Shown here: one piece after another, positions 8,447 through 18,199 of the stretch
Layout: each line of letters opens with the position of its first letter
Position numbering within the stretch: the stretch's first letter is position 1
Assembly (NCBI RefSeq): GCF_001426745.1
Contig: NZ_LMFI01000010.1
Coordinates: 63,468-127,467 of the forward strand
Direction of reading: 5' to 3'
Length of the DNA: 64,000 nt
DNA from: Nocardioides sp. Root140
Lineage (GTDB): Bacteria > Actinomycetota > Actinomycetes > Propionibacteriales > Nocardioidaceae
The notes under the pieces: model-generated
Told to the model about the DNA's origin: nothing
What the model saw: only the letters and a program-made list of their open reading frames with translations
The model's database searches: none
Position numbers and translations under genes: made by a program

Positions 8447-9220
8447 TCACTCCGGCTGCTTGGCGACCGGCGCCGTGGGCCCGTGGCCCGCTCGGGCCTC
8501 CACCATGAGGCGTACGGCGAGGTCGAGGTCGTCGGTGAGCGTGATCAGGTCGAGGTCCTTCTCGGAGATCTTGCCCTCGGCGAGCACGGTCTCGCGCAGC
8601 CAGTCGATCAGCCCGGACCAGTAGTCGACGCCGACCAACACGACCGGGAACGAGGTGACCTTCTGGGTCTGCACCAGGGTGACCGCCTCGAAGAGCTCGT
8701 CGAGGGTGCCCACTCCGCCGGGCAGCACGACGAATCCCTGGGCGTACTTGACGAACATCGTCTTGCGGGCGAAGAAGTAACGGAAGTTGACGCCCTTGTC
8801 GACCCACTGGTTCAGCCCGGTCTCGAAGGGCAGCTCGATGCCGAGGCCGACACTGACGCCACCGGACTCGGAGGCGCCCTTGTTGGCCGCCTCCATCGCG
8901 CCCGGTCCGCCACCGGTGATCACCGCGAAGCCGGCCTCGACCAGCTTGCGGCCCAGCTTCTCGGCCTGGGCGTACGACGGCTCGTCGGTCTTCGTGCGCG
9001 CCGACCCGAACACACCGATCGCGGGACCCAGCTCGGCCAGGGCGCCGAAGCCCTCGACGAACTCCGACTGGATCCGCATGACCCGCCACGGGTCGGTGTG
9101 CACCCAGTCCGTCGGGCCGCGTGACTCGAGCAGCCGCTGGTCCGTCGTACCGCTGTCGACCTGCGAGCGGCGCATCACCACCGGCCCGCGGTACTTGTCG
9201 TGCCCCTTGTTCTCCGTCAT
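8447..9220 (-). CDS. LOG-family nucleotide phosphoribohydrolase-like protein (TIGR00730)
   Basis: 257 residues, Rossmann-like lysine-decarboxylase-like fold. The family signature PGGVGTLDELFEAVT is at about 155-169, and the preceding ITGGGPGAMEAANKGA (about 94-109) is the nucleotide-binding loop. LOG enzymes hydrolyse nucleoside monophosphates, including cytokinin ribotides, to base and ribose-5-phosphate. ATG at 9220 overlaps the dapE stop as ATGA. The association with dapE recurs in actinobacteria. Confidence 0.92.
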   Translation of the reverse strand: MTENKGHDKYRGPVVMRRSQVDSGTTDQRLLESRGPTDWVHTDPWRVMRIQSEFVEGFGALAELGPAIGVFGSARTKTDEPSYAQAEKLGRKLVEAGFAVITGGGPGAMEAANKGASESGGVSVGLGIELPFETGLNQWVDKGVNFRYFFARKTMFVKYAQGFVVLPGGVGTLDELFEAVTLVQTQKVTSFPVVLVGVDYWSGLIDWLRETVLAEGKISEKDLDLITLTDDLDLAVRLMVEARAGHGPTAPVAKQPE

Positions 9221-10290
9221 GACTCCCCCAACCAGATCCGAAGCTGCTCTTCGCACCGCTCGATGTGTGCGAACGGGACGTGCTCTTCCTGCTTGTGCGC
9301 CAACAGTGGATCACCCGGCCCGAAGTTGACTGCCGGCACCCCGAGCTCGCTGAACCGGGACACGTCGGTCCAGCCGAACTTCGGGTTCGCCTCGCCGCCG
9401 ACGGCCTCGAGGAACGCCGCCGCGGCCGGTACGGAGAGACCCGGGAGCGCGCCGGGGGCGAGGTCGGTGACCGTGATGTCATAGCCGTCGAAGAAGGCGC
9501 GAAGGAACTTCTCGGCCTCCTCGCCACTCCGGTCGGGGGCGAAGCGGTAGTTGACCTGAACCACGCACTCGTCGGGCAGCACGTTGCCGGCGACGCCACC
9601 GTCGATGAAGACGGCATTGAGGCCCTCGTGGTACTCCAGTCCGTCTATCACCGGCTTGCGCGGCTCGAACTCCGCCAGCTTGGCCAGGATCGGCGCCGCG
9701 GCATGGATCGCGTTGACGCCCATCCAGCTGCGGGCGCTGTGCGCGCGCTCTCCCGTCGTGCGCACGTCGACCCGCATGGTGCCCTGGCAGCCGGCCTCGA
9801 CGACCGCGTTCGAGGGCTCCATCAGGATCGCGAAGTCGGCCTGCATGAGCTCGGGGGCGCTGCGGCTCAGCTTGAACAGCCCATTGTGCTCGGCCTCGAC
9901 CTCTTCGGCGTCGTAGAAGATGAAGGTGATGTCGCGGTTCGGCTGGGTCAGGTCGGCGGCCAGCTTGAGGGCGACGGCGACGCCGCCCTTCATGTCGCAG
10001 GAGCCGAGTCCGTGCAGGAGCTCCTCGTCGCGACGGGCCGGCAGGTTGTCGTTGAGCGGCACGGTGTCGATGTGGCCGGCGATCACCACCCGGTCGTCGC
10101 GGCCGAGGTTCGTGCGGGCCACGATCGTGTGTCCGTGGCGGGTCACCTCGAGGTGTGCCATCGGTGTCAGCGCCGCCTCGACGGCGTCCGCGATCACCTG
10201 CTCGTGGTGGCTCACCGACTCGATGTTGACGAGTTGCTCGGTGAGGGTGACGGCATCGGCGGCGAGGTCGAGTTCGGGCATGCCCGCCAT
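9217..10290 (-). CDS. dapE: Succinyl-diaminopimelate desuccinylase
   Basis: 357 residues, M20 family. Zinc ligands and catalytic residues are visible in VIAGHIDTVPLND (His and Asp), SCDMKGGVAV (bridging Asp), YDAEEVEAEHNG (catalytic Glu-Glu) and the C-terminal LLAHKQEEHV (His). It removes succinate from N-succinyl-LL-DAP, the step after dapC in the lysine/cell-wall DAP pathway. dapD and dapC also lie in this window. ATG at 10290 has a G-rich SD; an in-frame ATG at 10281 is an alternative start. Confidence 0.94.
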   Translation of the reverse strand: MAGMPELDLAADAVTLTEQLVNIESVSHHEQVIADAVEAALTPMAHLEVTRHGHTIVARTNLGRDDRVVIAGHIDTVPLNDNLPARRDEELLHGLGSCDMKGGVAVALKLAADLTQPNRDITFIFYDAEEVEAEHNGLFKLSRSAPELMQADFAILMEPSNAVVEAGCQGTMRVDVRTTGERAHSARSWMGVNAIHAAAPILAKLAEFEPRKPVIDGLEYHEGLNAVFIDGGVAGNVLPDECVVQVNYRFAPDRSGEEAEKFLRAFFDGYDITVTDLAPGALPGLSVPAAAAFLEAVGGEANPKFGWTDVSRFSELGVPAVNFGPGDPLLAHKQEEHVPFAHIERCEEQLRIWLGES

Positions 10291-10423
10291 CGTAGAGCCG
10301 CCCCCACACCCCCGGAGTAACGCGGGGTTATGGTCGCTCAACACGTGCCCTGACACGGTGGAACCGTCGACACCACCGCACAAGTCGTACGCCGGGCGCG
10401 GTCGGCCGACCTCGCCACGGAAC

Positions 10424-10441
10424 TGGAACGTGTTCTAGATT
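10424..10441 (+). promoter_or_regulatory. KstR-like operator overlapping a -10 box of a leaderless gene
   Basis: TGGAACGTGTTCTA at 10424-10437 matches every fixed position of the KstR consensus TnnAACnnGTTnnA. It overlaps TAGATT (10436-10441), a good actinobacterial -10 placed 6 nt before the ATG at 10448, so a bound repressor would block initiation. KstR is the TetR-type repressor of sterol degradation in mycobacteria and rhodococci. Whether this genome encodes KstR cannot be seen here. Confidence 0.6.
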
Positions 10442-10447
10442 GTCACC

Positions 10448-11296
10448 ATGCGCCACGGAATCGTCCTGTTCACCAGCGACCGCGGGATCACCCCGGCCGC
10501 TGCCGCACGCGCCGCGGAGGAGCGGGGCTTCGACACGTTCTACGTGCCCGAGCACACGCACATCCCGGTCAGGCGCGAGGCCGCCCATCCCGGCACCGGC
10601 GACGAGACACTGCCCGACGACCGCTACACCCGCACCCTCGACCCGTGGGTGTCACTGGCCACCGCCGCCGCCGTCACGTCACGCATCAGGCTGTCGACGG
10701 CCGTCGCACTTCCGGTCGAGTCGGACCCGATCACCCTGGCCAAGACGATCGCCACGCTCGACCACCTCTCCGGCGGCCGGGTCACCCTCGGCGCAGGCTT
10801 CGGGTGGAACGTCGACGAGCTCACCGACCACCACGTGCCGGCCCGGAAGCGCCGTACGGTCCTGCGCGAGTACGTCGAGGCGATGCGGGCGTTGTGGACC
10901 CGGGACGAGGCGTCGTACGACGGGGAGTTCGTGCAGTTCAGGGCGTCGTGGGCCTGGCCGAAGCCTGTGCAGGACCACGTGCCGCTGCTGATCGGGGCCG
11001 GCGGTGGGCCGAAGACGTTCGCCTGGATCGCGGCCAACGCCGACGGCTGGATGACCACGCCGATCGAGACCGACATCGGCGACAAGGCCGCCGCGCTGCA
11101 CAAGGCCTGGGCGGACGCCGGACGCGAGGGCTCCCCCGAGATCCACGTGCTGATCGCGGCCAGGCCGACGCCCGACGACTTCGCGACCTGGGACGCCGCG
11201 GGTGTCACCGAGCTGATCTGGGGGGTGCCCGACGCGTCGGAGGTCGAGGTCGTCGCCCACCTCGACCGACTCTCGGCCAGGCTCGGACTGCGCTGA
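10448..11296 (+). CDS. LLM-class F420-dependent oxidoreductase
   Basis: 282 residues, luciferase-like monooxygenase TIM barrel. Typical features are the early FDTFYVPEH segment, the ATLDHLSGGRVTLGAGFGW segment (about 101-119) and LLIGAGGGPKTF near the cofactor phosphate site (about 182-193). This subgroup normally uses F420 rather than FMN. The gene stands alone behind a KstR-like operator, which hints at a role in steroid or lipid catabolism. The substrate is unknown. Confidence 0.9.
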   Translation: MRHGIVLFTSDRGITPAAAARAAEERGFDTFYVPEHTHIPVRREAAHPGTGDETLPDDRYTRTLDPWVSLATAAAVTSRIRLSTAVALPVESDPITLAKTIATLDHLSGGRVTLGAGFGWNVDELTDHHVPARKRRTVLREYVEAMRALWTRDEASYDGEFVQFRASWAWPKPVQDHVPLLIGAGGGPKTFAWIAANADGWMTTPIETDIGDKAAALHKAWADAGREGSPEIHVLIAARPTPDDFATWDAAGVTELIWGVPDASEVEVVAHLDRLSARLGLR

Positions 11297-11321
11297 CGCC
11301 GGATCCCGGCAGGTCAGGCCC

Positions 11322-11327
11322 TAGGGT
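11322..11327 (+). promoter_or_regulatory. -10 box TAGGGT of a leaderless transcript
   Basis: TAGGGT ends 6 nt before the ATG at 11334, so transcription would start at or next to the A of ATG. No Shine-Dalgarno sequence precedes this gene. Confidence 0.5.
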
Positions 11328-11333
11328 CGGGGC

Positions 11334-12059
11334 ATGTTCGGCCTCACCGGCTCCGAGCGGACCACCGTCCGCAACGTCCAGCTCGCCAGCCTGCTGGCCC
11401 TGCTCGCGGGCATGCTGAACTCTGTCGGCTTCGTCGCGGTGTCGGCGTACACCTCTCACATGACGGGCCTGACCGCCACCGTCGCCGACTCCCTGGTGGT
11501 CGGCTTCGACGAGCTCGCCTGGCTGGCGGTCGTGGCGCTGGCCGCGTTCGTGGTCGGAGCCATGACCTGCGCGGTGGTGTTCAACTGGGGTCGCCGGCGG
11601 GACCTGCGCGGCCGCTACGCCAACGTGCTGGTGATCGAGGCGTTGCTGGTCCTCGCCTTCGGGCTGCTCGCCGAGCAACTCCACGGACCCCACCGTGCGT
11701 TCGTCTTCATCAGCGTCCTCGGCTTCACGATGGGCCTGCAGAACGCGATCATCACCAAGCTCTCCGGCGCCCAGATCCGCACCACCCATGTCACCGGCAT
11801 GATCACCGACATCGGCATCGAGATCGGCAAGGCCGCCTACCGGGAGCGCACGCCGGGTCTCCCACCTGTCACCGCCGACGCCCGGAAGCTCGGCGTGCTC
11901 GTCCTCCTGGTGGCGCTCTTCTTCATGGGTGGGGTTCTCGGCGCGCTCGGCTACCTGCGCTTCGGCTTCCCGGTCGTCGTGCCGATGGCGCTGGTGCTGC
12001 TCGTGGTGGCCTCACCGCCCGTTCTGCAGGATCTCCGCCGCCGCGCACAGAGCGACTGA
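11334..12059 (+). CDS. DUF1275 (YoaK-like) membrane protein
   Basis: 241 residues with about six membrane helices. The N-terminal segment AGMLNSVGFVAVSAYTSHMTG (split around about 26-46) and the central ISVLGFTMGLQNAII plus RTTHVTGMITDIG are hallmark DUF1275 motifs. The function of the family is not established; transport has been suggested. The gene is monocistronic, with a leaderless promoter upstream and a strong hairpin downstream. Confidence 0.9.
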   Translation: MFGLTGSERTTVRNVQLASLLALLAGMLNSVGFVAVSAYTSHMTGLTATVADSLVVGFDELAWLAVVALAAFVVGAMTCAVVFNWGRRRDLRGRYANVLVIEALLVLAFGLLAEQLHGPHRAFVFISVLGFTMGLQNAIITKLSGAQIRTTHVTGMITDIGIEIGKAAYRERTPGLPPVTADARKLGVLVLLVALFFMGGVLGALGYLRFGFPVVVPMALVLLVVASPPVLQDLRRRAQSD

Positions 12060-12095
12060 GGACAGCGCGACTGACCGCACTGCCGCGCCCCTGTG

Positions 12096-12131
12096 GACGC
12101 ATTGCACCCCGCCAGCAGGGTGCAATGCGTC
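12096..12131. terminator. 14-bp perfect hairpin between convergent genes
   Basis: GACGCATTGCACCC (12096-12109) and its exact complement GGGTGCAATGCGTC (12118-12131) flank an 8-nt loop. It lies between the DUF1275 stop and the ileS stop. A third related GCGTTGCAC follows at about 12140-12148. Most likely a bidirectional terminator. Confidence 0.7.
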
Positions 12132-12163
12132 GTGGACAGCGCGTTGCACGAGGTGGGGCGGGG

Positions 12164-15100
12164 TCAGATGCGGGCCACGGCCACGCTGACGCGGGCCTTC
12201 TCACCGTCACCGACGACCACCTCGGTGCCCGCGACCGTCGCGTCGAGGACGACCGTCGTGGCCAGGGTCTCGCCGGCGATGAGCGCCTCGTGGGTCCGGG
12301 CCGCGGCCAGGACCGCGTCGTCGCCGCCGACGGTCAGGGTGATCCGGTCGGAGACGTCGAGGTCGGCGTCACGGCGGGCCTGCTGGACCGCCCGCACGAG
12401 GTCACGGGCCAGACCCTCCGCGGCCAGCTCGGGCGTCACGACCGTGTCGAGGACGACGAAGCCGCCGCGCGGCAGCATGCCGGTCGCCGAGTCGTCGCCA
12501 CTGGCGGCCACTGTCTCCAGGGTGAACTCCCCCTCGACCAGCGCCAGCCCACCGGAGGTCACGGCGCCGTCGTCGGCCACCGACCAGTCGCCCGACTTCG
12601 AGCCCTTGATCGCCAGCTGCACGTCCTTGCCCAGGCGCGGACCGGCCGCGCGGGCGTTGACGGTCAGCTTCTGCGAGACGCCGTACGACGCGGCTTCCGG
12701 GTCGGCCAGGTCGAGGAGGCGCACCTGCTTGACGTTGACCTCGTCGGAGACGATCGAGCCGAAGCCGGACAGCGCGTCGGCGCGGTCGACCACCACGGTC
12801 AGCGTCGAGAGCGGGAGCCGGTTGCGCAGCGAAGCGCCCTTGCGCAGCGCCGACGTGGCCGAGCAGACGTCACGCACGAGGTCCATCGACGCCACGAGCG
12901 CGTCGTCGGCGGGCAGCTCGTCGGCGGAGGGCCAGTCGGCCAGGTGCACCGAACGGCCACCGGTCAGGCCGCGCCACATCTCCTCCAGCGTCAGCGGCAG
13001 CAGCGGCGCCGTGACCCGGCAGAGCACCTCGAGCACGGTGTAGAGCGTGTCGAAGGCGTCGTGGTCGAGGTCGTCGCCCGTTGACCAGAACCGCTCGCGG
13101 GAACGACGGATGTACCAGTTGGTGAGCACGTCGAGGAAACCACGCGTCGACTCACACGCACCGGCGATGTCGTAGGCGTCCATCTGCTCGGTCATCGACT
13201 CGACGTGCTGGCGCAGCTTGGCCAGCAGGTAGCGGTCGAGCGGGTCCTTGGAGTCGGTGCGCCACTGGGCGTCGTACCCCTCGCCACCGTTGGCGGCGTT
13301 GGCGTAGAGGCTGAAGAAGTACCAGCTGTTCCACAGCGGCATCAGCACCTGGCGGACGGTGTCGCGGATGCCCTGGTCGGTGACGATCAGGTTGCCCCCG
13401 CGCAGGATCGGCGAGGCCATCAGGAACCAGCGCATGGCGTCGGCGCCGGCGCTGTCGAAGACCTCGCGCACGTCGGGGTAGTTGCGCAGCGACTTGCTCA
13501 TCTTCTGGCCGTCGGAGCCCAGCACGATGCCGTGGCAGATCACCGAGCTGAAGGCCGGCTTCTCGAAGATGGCACTGGCCAGGATGTGCAGCATGTAGAA
13601 CCAGCCGCGGGTCTGGCCGATGTACTCGACGATGAAGTCGGCCGGGAAGTGGTGCTCGAACCACTCCTCGTTCTCGAACGGGTAGTGCACCTGGGCATAG
13701 GACATCGACCCGGAGTCGAACCACACGTCGAGGACGTCCTCGACGCGGCGCATCGTGGACTTGCCGGTCGGGTCGTCGGGGTTGGGCCGGGTCAGGTCGT
13801 CGACGTACGGCCGGTGCAGGTCGGGCTCGCCGTCGGCGTTGAGGGGCACCCGTCCGAAGTCGCGTTCGATCTCGGCGAACGAGCCGTAGACGTCGATGCG
13901 CGGGTAGGCCTCGTCGTCGCTCTTCCACACCGGCACCGGGGAGCCCCAGAACCGGTTGCGGGTGATCGACCAGTCGCGGGCGTTGGCCAGCCACTTGCCG
14001 AACTGGCCCTGCTGGATGTGGTCGGGGACCCAGCGGATCTGCTCGTTCAGCTCGAGCATCTTGTCCTTGAACGCGGTCACCTCGACGAACCACGACGAGA
14101 CCCCCTTGTAGATCAGGGGCTCGCGGCAGCGCCAGCAGTGCGGGTAGGAGTGCTCGTAGGACTCGCGGCGCAGCAGGATCGTGCCGGGGGTGACGGATCC
14201 GACCTCACCGGTCCCACGGGTGGCGGCCTTGAGGTGGTCCATGATGTGCAGGTTGGCGTCGAAGACCAGCATCCCGGCGTACTCCTCGACCGGGTGCGTG
14301 AAGCGGCCGTCCTTGCCGACCGGCATGACCGGCTCGATGCCCTCGCGGTCGGTGACCTCCTTGTCGACCTCACCGAACGCGCCGGCGCTGTGCACCAGCC
14401 CGGTGCCGTCGGTGGTGGTGACGGCGTCGTCGGCAGCCACGATGCGGAACGCGTTCTCGTGGCCGGCGTAGTAGGAGAACGGCGGGGCGTAGCTGCGCCC
14501 GACCAGGTCGGCGCCGCGGTAGCGGCCGAGCACCGTGAGCTCGCCCTCGGCGTCGCCCAGCTCGCGGGCGTACGACGCCAGCCGGGCCTCGGCCAGCAGG
14601 TAGCGCGCGGTCGACTCGGTGCCGGGTACGCCGGCCTCGACCACGACGTAGTCGATGTCGGAGCCCACCATGACCGCGAGGTTGGAGGGCAGGGTCCACG
14701 GCGTGGTGGTCCAGATCAGCACGTGTGCGCCGTCGAGGACCGGGTCGTCGCCGGTCATCTCCATCACGAAGCCGACCGTGACCGCCGGGTCCTGACGGTT
14801 CTTGTAGACATCGTCGTCCATGCGCAGCTCGTGGTTCGACAGCGGCGTCTCGTCGTTCCAGCAGTAGGGCAGCACCCGGAAGCCCTCGTAGACGTAGCCC
14901 TTGTCGAAGAGCGACTTGAACGCCCAGATGACGCTCTCCATGTATTCCGGGTTGAGCGTCTTGTAGTCGTTGTCGAAGTCGACCCAGCGGGCCTGGCGGG
15001 TGACGTACTCCTGCCACTCGTCGGTGTACTTCAGCACCGAGGCGCGGGCGGCGCCGTTGAACTTCTCGATGCCCATCTCGTGGATCTCGTCGGTGGTCTT

Positions 15101-15457
15101 CAGTCCGAGCTGGCGCATCGCCTCGAGCTCGGCGGGCAGGCCGTGGGTGTCCCACCCGAAGCGGCGCTCGACGCGCTTGCCGCGCATCGTCTGGTAGCGC
15201 GGCACGACGTCCTTGACGTAGCCGGTGAGCAGGTGGCCGTAGTGCGGGAGGCCGTTGGCGAACGGCGGACCGTCATAGAAGACGAACTCGTTCTCGCCGT
15301 TGACCCCGGCGTCACGCTGCTCGACGCTCGCCACGAAGGTGTCGTCGTGCTTCCAGTAGGACAGCACCCGCTCCTCGAGCGCCGGGAACCTCGGGCTCGA
15401 GGGAACGCTCGCGGTCTCGTCCTGGGTCTCCTGGGTCGAGGCCTTGGGGTACGTCAT
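12164..15457 (-). CDS. ileS: Isoleucyl-tRNA synthetase
   Basis: 1097 residues, the length of the long (eukaryote-like, type 2) IleRS found in actinobacteria. The class I ATP-binding motif is [12 protein letters not shown] near residue 62, and KMSKSLRN is at about 653-660. The editing domain, the anticodon-binding domain ([11 protein letters not shown]) and a C-terminal extension follow. It charges tRNA-Ile and edits Val-tRNA-Ile. The ATG at 15457 has AGGAG upstream and lies behind a T-box leader that should couple expression to uncharged tRNA-Ile. Type 2 IleRS enzymes are usually less sensitive to mupirocin. Confidence 0.97.
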   Translation of the reverse strand: MTYPKASTQETQDETASVPSSPRFPALEERVLSYWKHDDTFVASVEQRDAGVNGENEFVFYDGPPFANGLPHYGHLLTGYVKDVVPRYQTMRGKRVERRFGWDTHGLPAELEAMRQLGLKTTDEIHEMGIEKFNGAARASVLKYTDEWQEYVTRQARWVDFDNDYKTLNPEYMESVIWAFKSLFDKGYVYEGFRVLPYCWNDETPLSNHELRMDDDVYKNRQDPAVTVGFVMEMTGDDPVLDGAHVLIWTTTPWTLPSNLAVMVGSDIDYVVVEAGVPGTESTARYLLAEARLASYARELGDAEGELTVLGRYRGADLVGRSYAPPFSYYAGHENAFRIVAADDAVTTTDGTGLVHSAGAFGEVDKEVTDREGIEPVMPVGKDGRFTHPVEEYAGMLVFDANLHIMDHLKAATRGTGEVGSVTPGTILLRRESYEHSYPHCWRCREPLIYKGVSSWFVEVTAFKDKMLELNEQIRWVPDHIQQGQFGKWLANARDWSITRNRFWGSPVPVWKSDDEAYPRIDVYGSFAEIERDFGRVPLNADGEPDLHRPYVDDLTRPNPDDPTGKSTMRRVEDVLDVWFDSGSMSYAQVHYPFENEEWFEHHFPADFIVEYIGQTRGWFYMLHILASAIFEKPAFSSVICHGIVLGSDGQKMSKSLRNYPDVREVFDSAGADAMRWFLMASPILRGGNLIVTDQGIRDTVRQVLMPLWNSWYFFSLYANAANGGEGYDAQWRTDSKDPLDRYLLAKLRQHVESMTEQMDAYDIAGACESTRGFLDVLTNWYIRRSRERFWSTGDDLDHDAFDTLYTVLEVLCRVTAPLLPLTLEEMWRGLTGGRSVHLADWPSADELPADDALVASMDLVRDVCSATSALRKGASLRNRLPLSTLTVVVDRADALSGFGSIVSDEVNVKQVRLLDLADPEAASYGVSQKLTVNARAAGPRLGKDVQLAIKGSKSGDWSVADDGAVTSGGLALVEGEFTLETVAASGDDSATGMLPRGGFVVLDTVVTPELAAEGLARDLVRAVQQARRDADLDVSDRITLTVGGDDAVLAAARTHEALIAGETLATTVVLDATVAGTEVVVGDGEKARVSVAVARI

Positions 15458-15460
15458 GTG

Positions 15461-15680
15461 CTCTCCTGCGGGTACGTCGTACAACTCGGGGCTGTTGCCA
15501 CGAGGACGACTCCCCCGGACTTCAGTCCGGAGTGACCGCGGTACCACCTCGCTTGCCGCACCGTGGTGCGACCGCTTCGTCTCAGGCTGTGACGGGCCCG
15601 CCCGTCCGGTTCTAGTGAGGCCCTTGCGGACCCGTTCTTCCGGAGACTCGCCGCTGATGACGGCTCGAACGTCTGTGGGG
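15461..15680 (-). promoter_or_regulatory. Translational T-box riboswitch of ileS
   Basis: On the minus strand a short Stem I closes with CGTTC (15671-15667) and GAACG (15637-15633). Its loop holds ATC, an isoleucine codon, at 15658-15656 in the context GTCATCAGCGG. Downstream is the universal T-box sequence GGTGGTACCGCG (TGGTACCGCG at 15546-15537), followed by a CCGGAC/GTCCGG hairpin and then the ileS SD (15467-15463). The absence of a terminator and the position next to the SD match the ultrashort-Stem-I, translation-controlling ileS T-boxes of actinobacteria. Limits are approximate. Confidence 0.9.
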
Positions 15681-15812
15681 CCAAAGGTACTCCCCGGCGC
15701 CCGCCGGCGACCAATCAGATTCCCCGGGGAGAACTTTCGGCGGTGTTTGTCGGGGCGGTTGTTGGTTAGGGTCACCTCGCAGGCAACTCTTCAACGTGAC
15801 TCGGGGACTCCC

Positions 15813-16916
15813 ATGAACGACAGCTTCGGACCGTCCGGCGACCAGCCCTGGCAGCAGCCCGGTGGCCAGCCGCAGCAACCCCAACAGCCTGGTCAGCAGC
15901 CCGGTCAGCCCCAGCAGCCCCCGCACCAGGGCGGCCAGCAGCCGGGCCAGGGCCAGTGGAACCAGCCCCCCGCCCAGCACCCCGGTCAGCCGCAGCAGCC
16001 CCCGTACCAGGGCGGCCAGCAGCCCGGTCAGCCGCAGGGCCAGCAGTGGGGCGGTCCGCAGGGCCAGCAGCCCGGACAGCAGCAGTGGGGCGCCCCGCAG
16101 TACGGCGCCCAGCCTCCGCAGGGCGGTGGCGGGGTCAACAAGAAGATCGTGATCGGTGGCCTGGTCGTCCTACTCCTGATCATCGGCGGCATCATCGCCG
16201 CCGTCCTCCTCACCGGTGGCGATGACGACGACAAGGAAGCCAGCAGCGACAGCCCGGTGGCGACCGTCGAAGCGTTCATCAAGGCGTCCGAGGACGACGA
16301 CTGCGAGGCCGCGAAGAAGCTCATCCGCGACGGCGACGACCTGCCCTGCGAAGACTTCGACAGCTCCGACGAGGACATTAGCTTCGGCGACGTGACCGAG
16401 AAGTCGGTCGACGGCGACAAGGCCGAGGTCGACGTCGAGTACACCCAGGGCGGCGAGACCGACACCGAGACGCTCTCGCTGAGCAAGGTCGACGGCAAGT
16501 GGCTGATCGACTTCGGTGGCGGTGATGGTAGCAGCGACGAGGGCTCGTCGTCCCAGAGCGCTCCGGAGTCGCCGGACTCGGCCGAGGTCCAGCCCGAGAC
16601 AGTCACGCCCGACGGGGGCGGCGACACCACCGCGGTCACGAGCGTGGCGACGACCTTCGTCTCGGCCATCGAGAGCAACCAGTGCGACATCGCGAAGGCC
16701 TGGCTGGTCGACCCGGACTCCGCCGACTGCTCGGAGATCACCACCGACGACGCCGAGGGCGTCACCTTCGGCGAGCCGAACGTGATCTCGATTGACAGCG
16801 AGACCGCCACCGTCGGGGTCGACATGACCGCCGGCGGCTCGAGCGTCGGCACCTTCACCATCGAGATGGTCCACACCGACTCCGGCGAGTGGAAGATCGA
16901 GAGCTGGCACTACTGA
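15813..16916 (+). CDS. Pro/Gln-rich single-pass membrane protein with two repeated extracytoplasmic domains
   Basis: 367 residues. A cytoplasmic tail of about 110 residues is built from QPGQPQQPP-like repeats. Next comes one membrane helix (about 112-132) and then an acidic exterior part with two related domains of about 85 residues (about 147-230 and 265-365). Each domain opens with a conserved Cys pair (DDDCEAAKKLI...LPCEDF and SNQCDIAKAWL...ADCSEI) and ends in W-containing strands (GKWLIDFG, GEWKIESW), like DUF4878/NTF2-type lipoprotein domains. Very acidic, function unknown. It is divergent from ileS. Confidence 0.85.
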   Translation: MNDSFGPSGDQPWQQPGGQPQQPQQPGQQPGQPQQPPHQGGQQPGQGQWNQPPAQHPGQPQQPPYQGGQQPGQPQGQQWGGPQGQQPGQQQWGAPQYGAQPPQGGGGVNKKIVIGGLVVLLLIIGGIIAAVLLTGGDDDDKEASSDSPVATVEAFIKASEDDDCEAAKKLIRDGDDLPCEDFDSSDEDISFGDVTEKSVDGDKAEVDVEYTQGGETDTETLSLSKVDGKWLIDFGGGDGSSDEGSSSQSAPESPDSAEVQPETVTPDGGGDTTAVTSVATTFVSAIESNQCDIAKAWLVDPDSADCSEITTDDAEGVTFGEPNVISIDSETATVGVDMTAGGSSVGTFTIEMVHTDSGEWKIESWHY

Positions 16917-17037
16917 GCCAACAGGGCTGAGTCAGCCGGGCATGCGACGTACGGCGTCGGCGGGAGCAGTCACCACTGCCCACCGCCGGCGCCGTTCACC
17001 GTTGGGAGCCTGTCCTGCGGCGCTGGGTGTCCGACCG

Positions 17038-17043
17038 TAGAGT
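17038..17043 (+). promoter_or_regulatory. -10 box TAGAGT upstream of dapD
   Basis: TAGAGT lies 7 nt before the GTG at 17051. The spacing predicts a leaderless dapD mRNA and favours this GTG over the in-frame GTG at 17027, which lies upstream of the box. Confidence 0.5.
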
Positions 17044-17050
17044 TGCGCCC

Positions 17051-17995
17051 GTGACTGACACGACTTCCGGCCCCGCGTGGGCCCACGGCCTGGCCACTCT
17101 CACTCCCGACGGCACCGTCCTCGACGTCTGGTTCCCCGAGCCCGCGCTCGGCGCGGCACCGGACGACGCCTCGGCGCCCGCCGAGCTCACCGCGCTCGAG
17201 GGCTTCGACGACGTGCGCGGCGTACGCCGTGAGGTTCGGCTCGTCACGATCGCCGACCTGGCCGCCGCACCGGTCGACACCCCCGACACGTGGCTGCGCC
17301 TGCACCTCCTCTCGACCCGCCTGGTGCAGCCACACGGGCTCTCGCTCGACGGCATGTTCGGGCTGCTGACCAACGTCGTGTGGACCAGCGCCGGCCCGTG
17401 CGCCGTCGAGGGCTTCGAGCTGACCCGGACCCGGCTGCGTGCGGCCGGCCAGCACGTCACGGTCTTCAGCATCGACAAGTTCCCCCGCATGGTCGACTAC
17501 GTGATCCCGAGCGGCGTCCGGATCGGTGACGCCGACCGCGTCCGCCTCGGCGCGCACCTCGCGTCGGGCACCACGGTCATGCACGAGGGCTTCGTGAACT
17601 TCAACGCCGGCACGCTCGGCGCCTCGATGGTCGAGGGTCGCATCTCCGGCGGCGTGGTCGTCGGCGACGGCTCCGACGTGGGCGGCGGAGCCTCGATCAT
17701 GGGCACCCTCTCCGGCGGCGGCAAGCAGGTCATCTCCGTCGGCGAGCGTTGCCTCCTCGGTGCCAACTCCGGGCTCGGCATCTCCCTCGGCAACGACTGC
17801 GTGGTGGAGGCCGGCTGCTACGTCACCGCCGGCACCAAGGTCACGCTCGCGGACGGCTCCGTCGTGAAGGCGCTGGAGCTCTCCGGCGCCGACAACGTGC
17901 TGTTCCGCCGCAACTCGGTCAGCGGCGCGATCGAGGCCGTGGCGTGGAAGGGCGAGGGCATCGCGCTCAACACCGCCCTGCACGCCAACGACTAG
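17051..17995 (+). CDS. dapD: Tetrahydrodipicolinate N-succinyltransferase (actinobacterial DapD)
   Basis: 314 residues. The N-terminal alpha/beta part (about 1-150) is followed by a left-handed beta helix built from hexapeptide repeats (about 160-275; [20 protein letters not shown] and GEGIAL near the end). It succinylates tetrahydrodipicolinate with succinyl-CoA, committing the succinylase branch of lysine/DAP synthesis. dapC lies 1.2 kb downstream on the other strand and dapE 6.8 kb upstream. GTG at 17051 gives the start [10 protein letters not shown], as usual for the family. Confidence 0.95.
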   Translation: MTDTTSGPAWAHGLATLTPDGTVLDVWFPEPALGAAPDDASAPAELTALEGFDDVRGVRREVRLVTIADLAAAPVDTPDTWLRLHLLSTRLVQPHGLSLDGMFGLLTNVVWTSAGPCAVEGFELTRTRLRAAGQHVTVFSIDKFPRMVDYVIPSGVRIGDADRVRLGAHLASGTTVMHEGFVNFNAGTLGASMVEGRISGGVVVGDGSDVGGGASIMGTLSGGGKQVISVGERCLLGANSGLGISLGNDCVVEAGCYVTAGTKVTLADGSVVKALELSGADNVLFRRNSVSGAIEAVAWKGEGIALNTALHAND

Positions 17996-18199
17996 GCGAA
18001 TGACTCCACGGGGTGCCGGATCAGCGAGCGGTGCATTCGCGCCCGATCCGGCAATGCGGACGAGCGAAGGCGGGACGGAGTCCCGTCGGGTCGAGGACAA
18101 CGCCGCCGGTCGGGATGCGGGGCACCGTGAGCCCGGCACTTCCCCTTGGAGTCACCCGCCTGGGGCCGGGTCACCCATCCCCACGTCAGGGACGGCACG

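Noticed and set aside
13205..15535. A 776-codon plus-strand frame opposite ileS
   Set aside because: Composition typical of a high-GC antisense shadow; ileS carries both class I signature motifs on the other strand.
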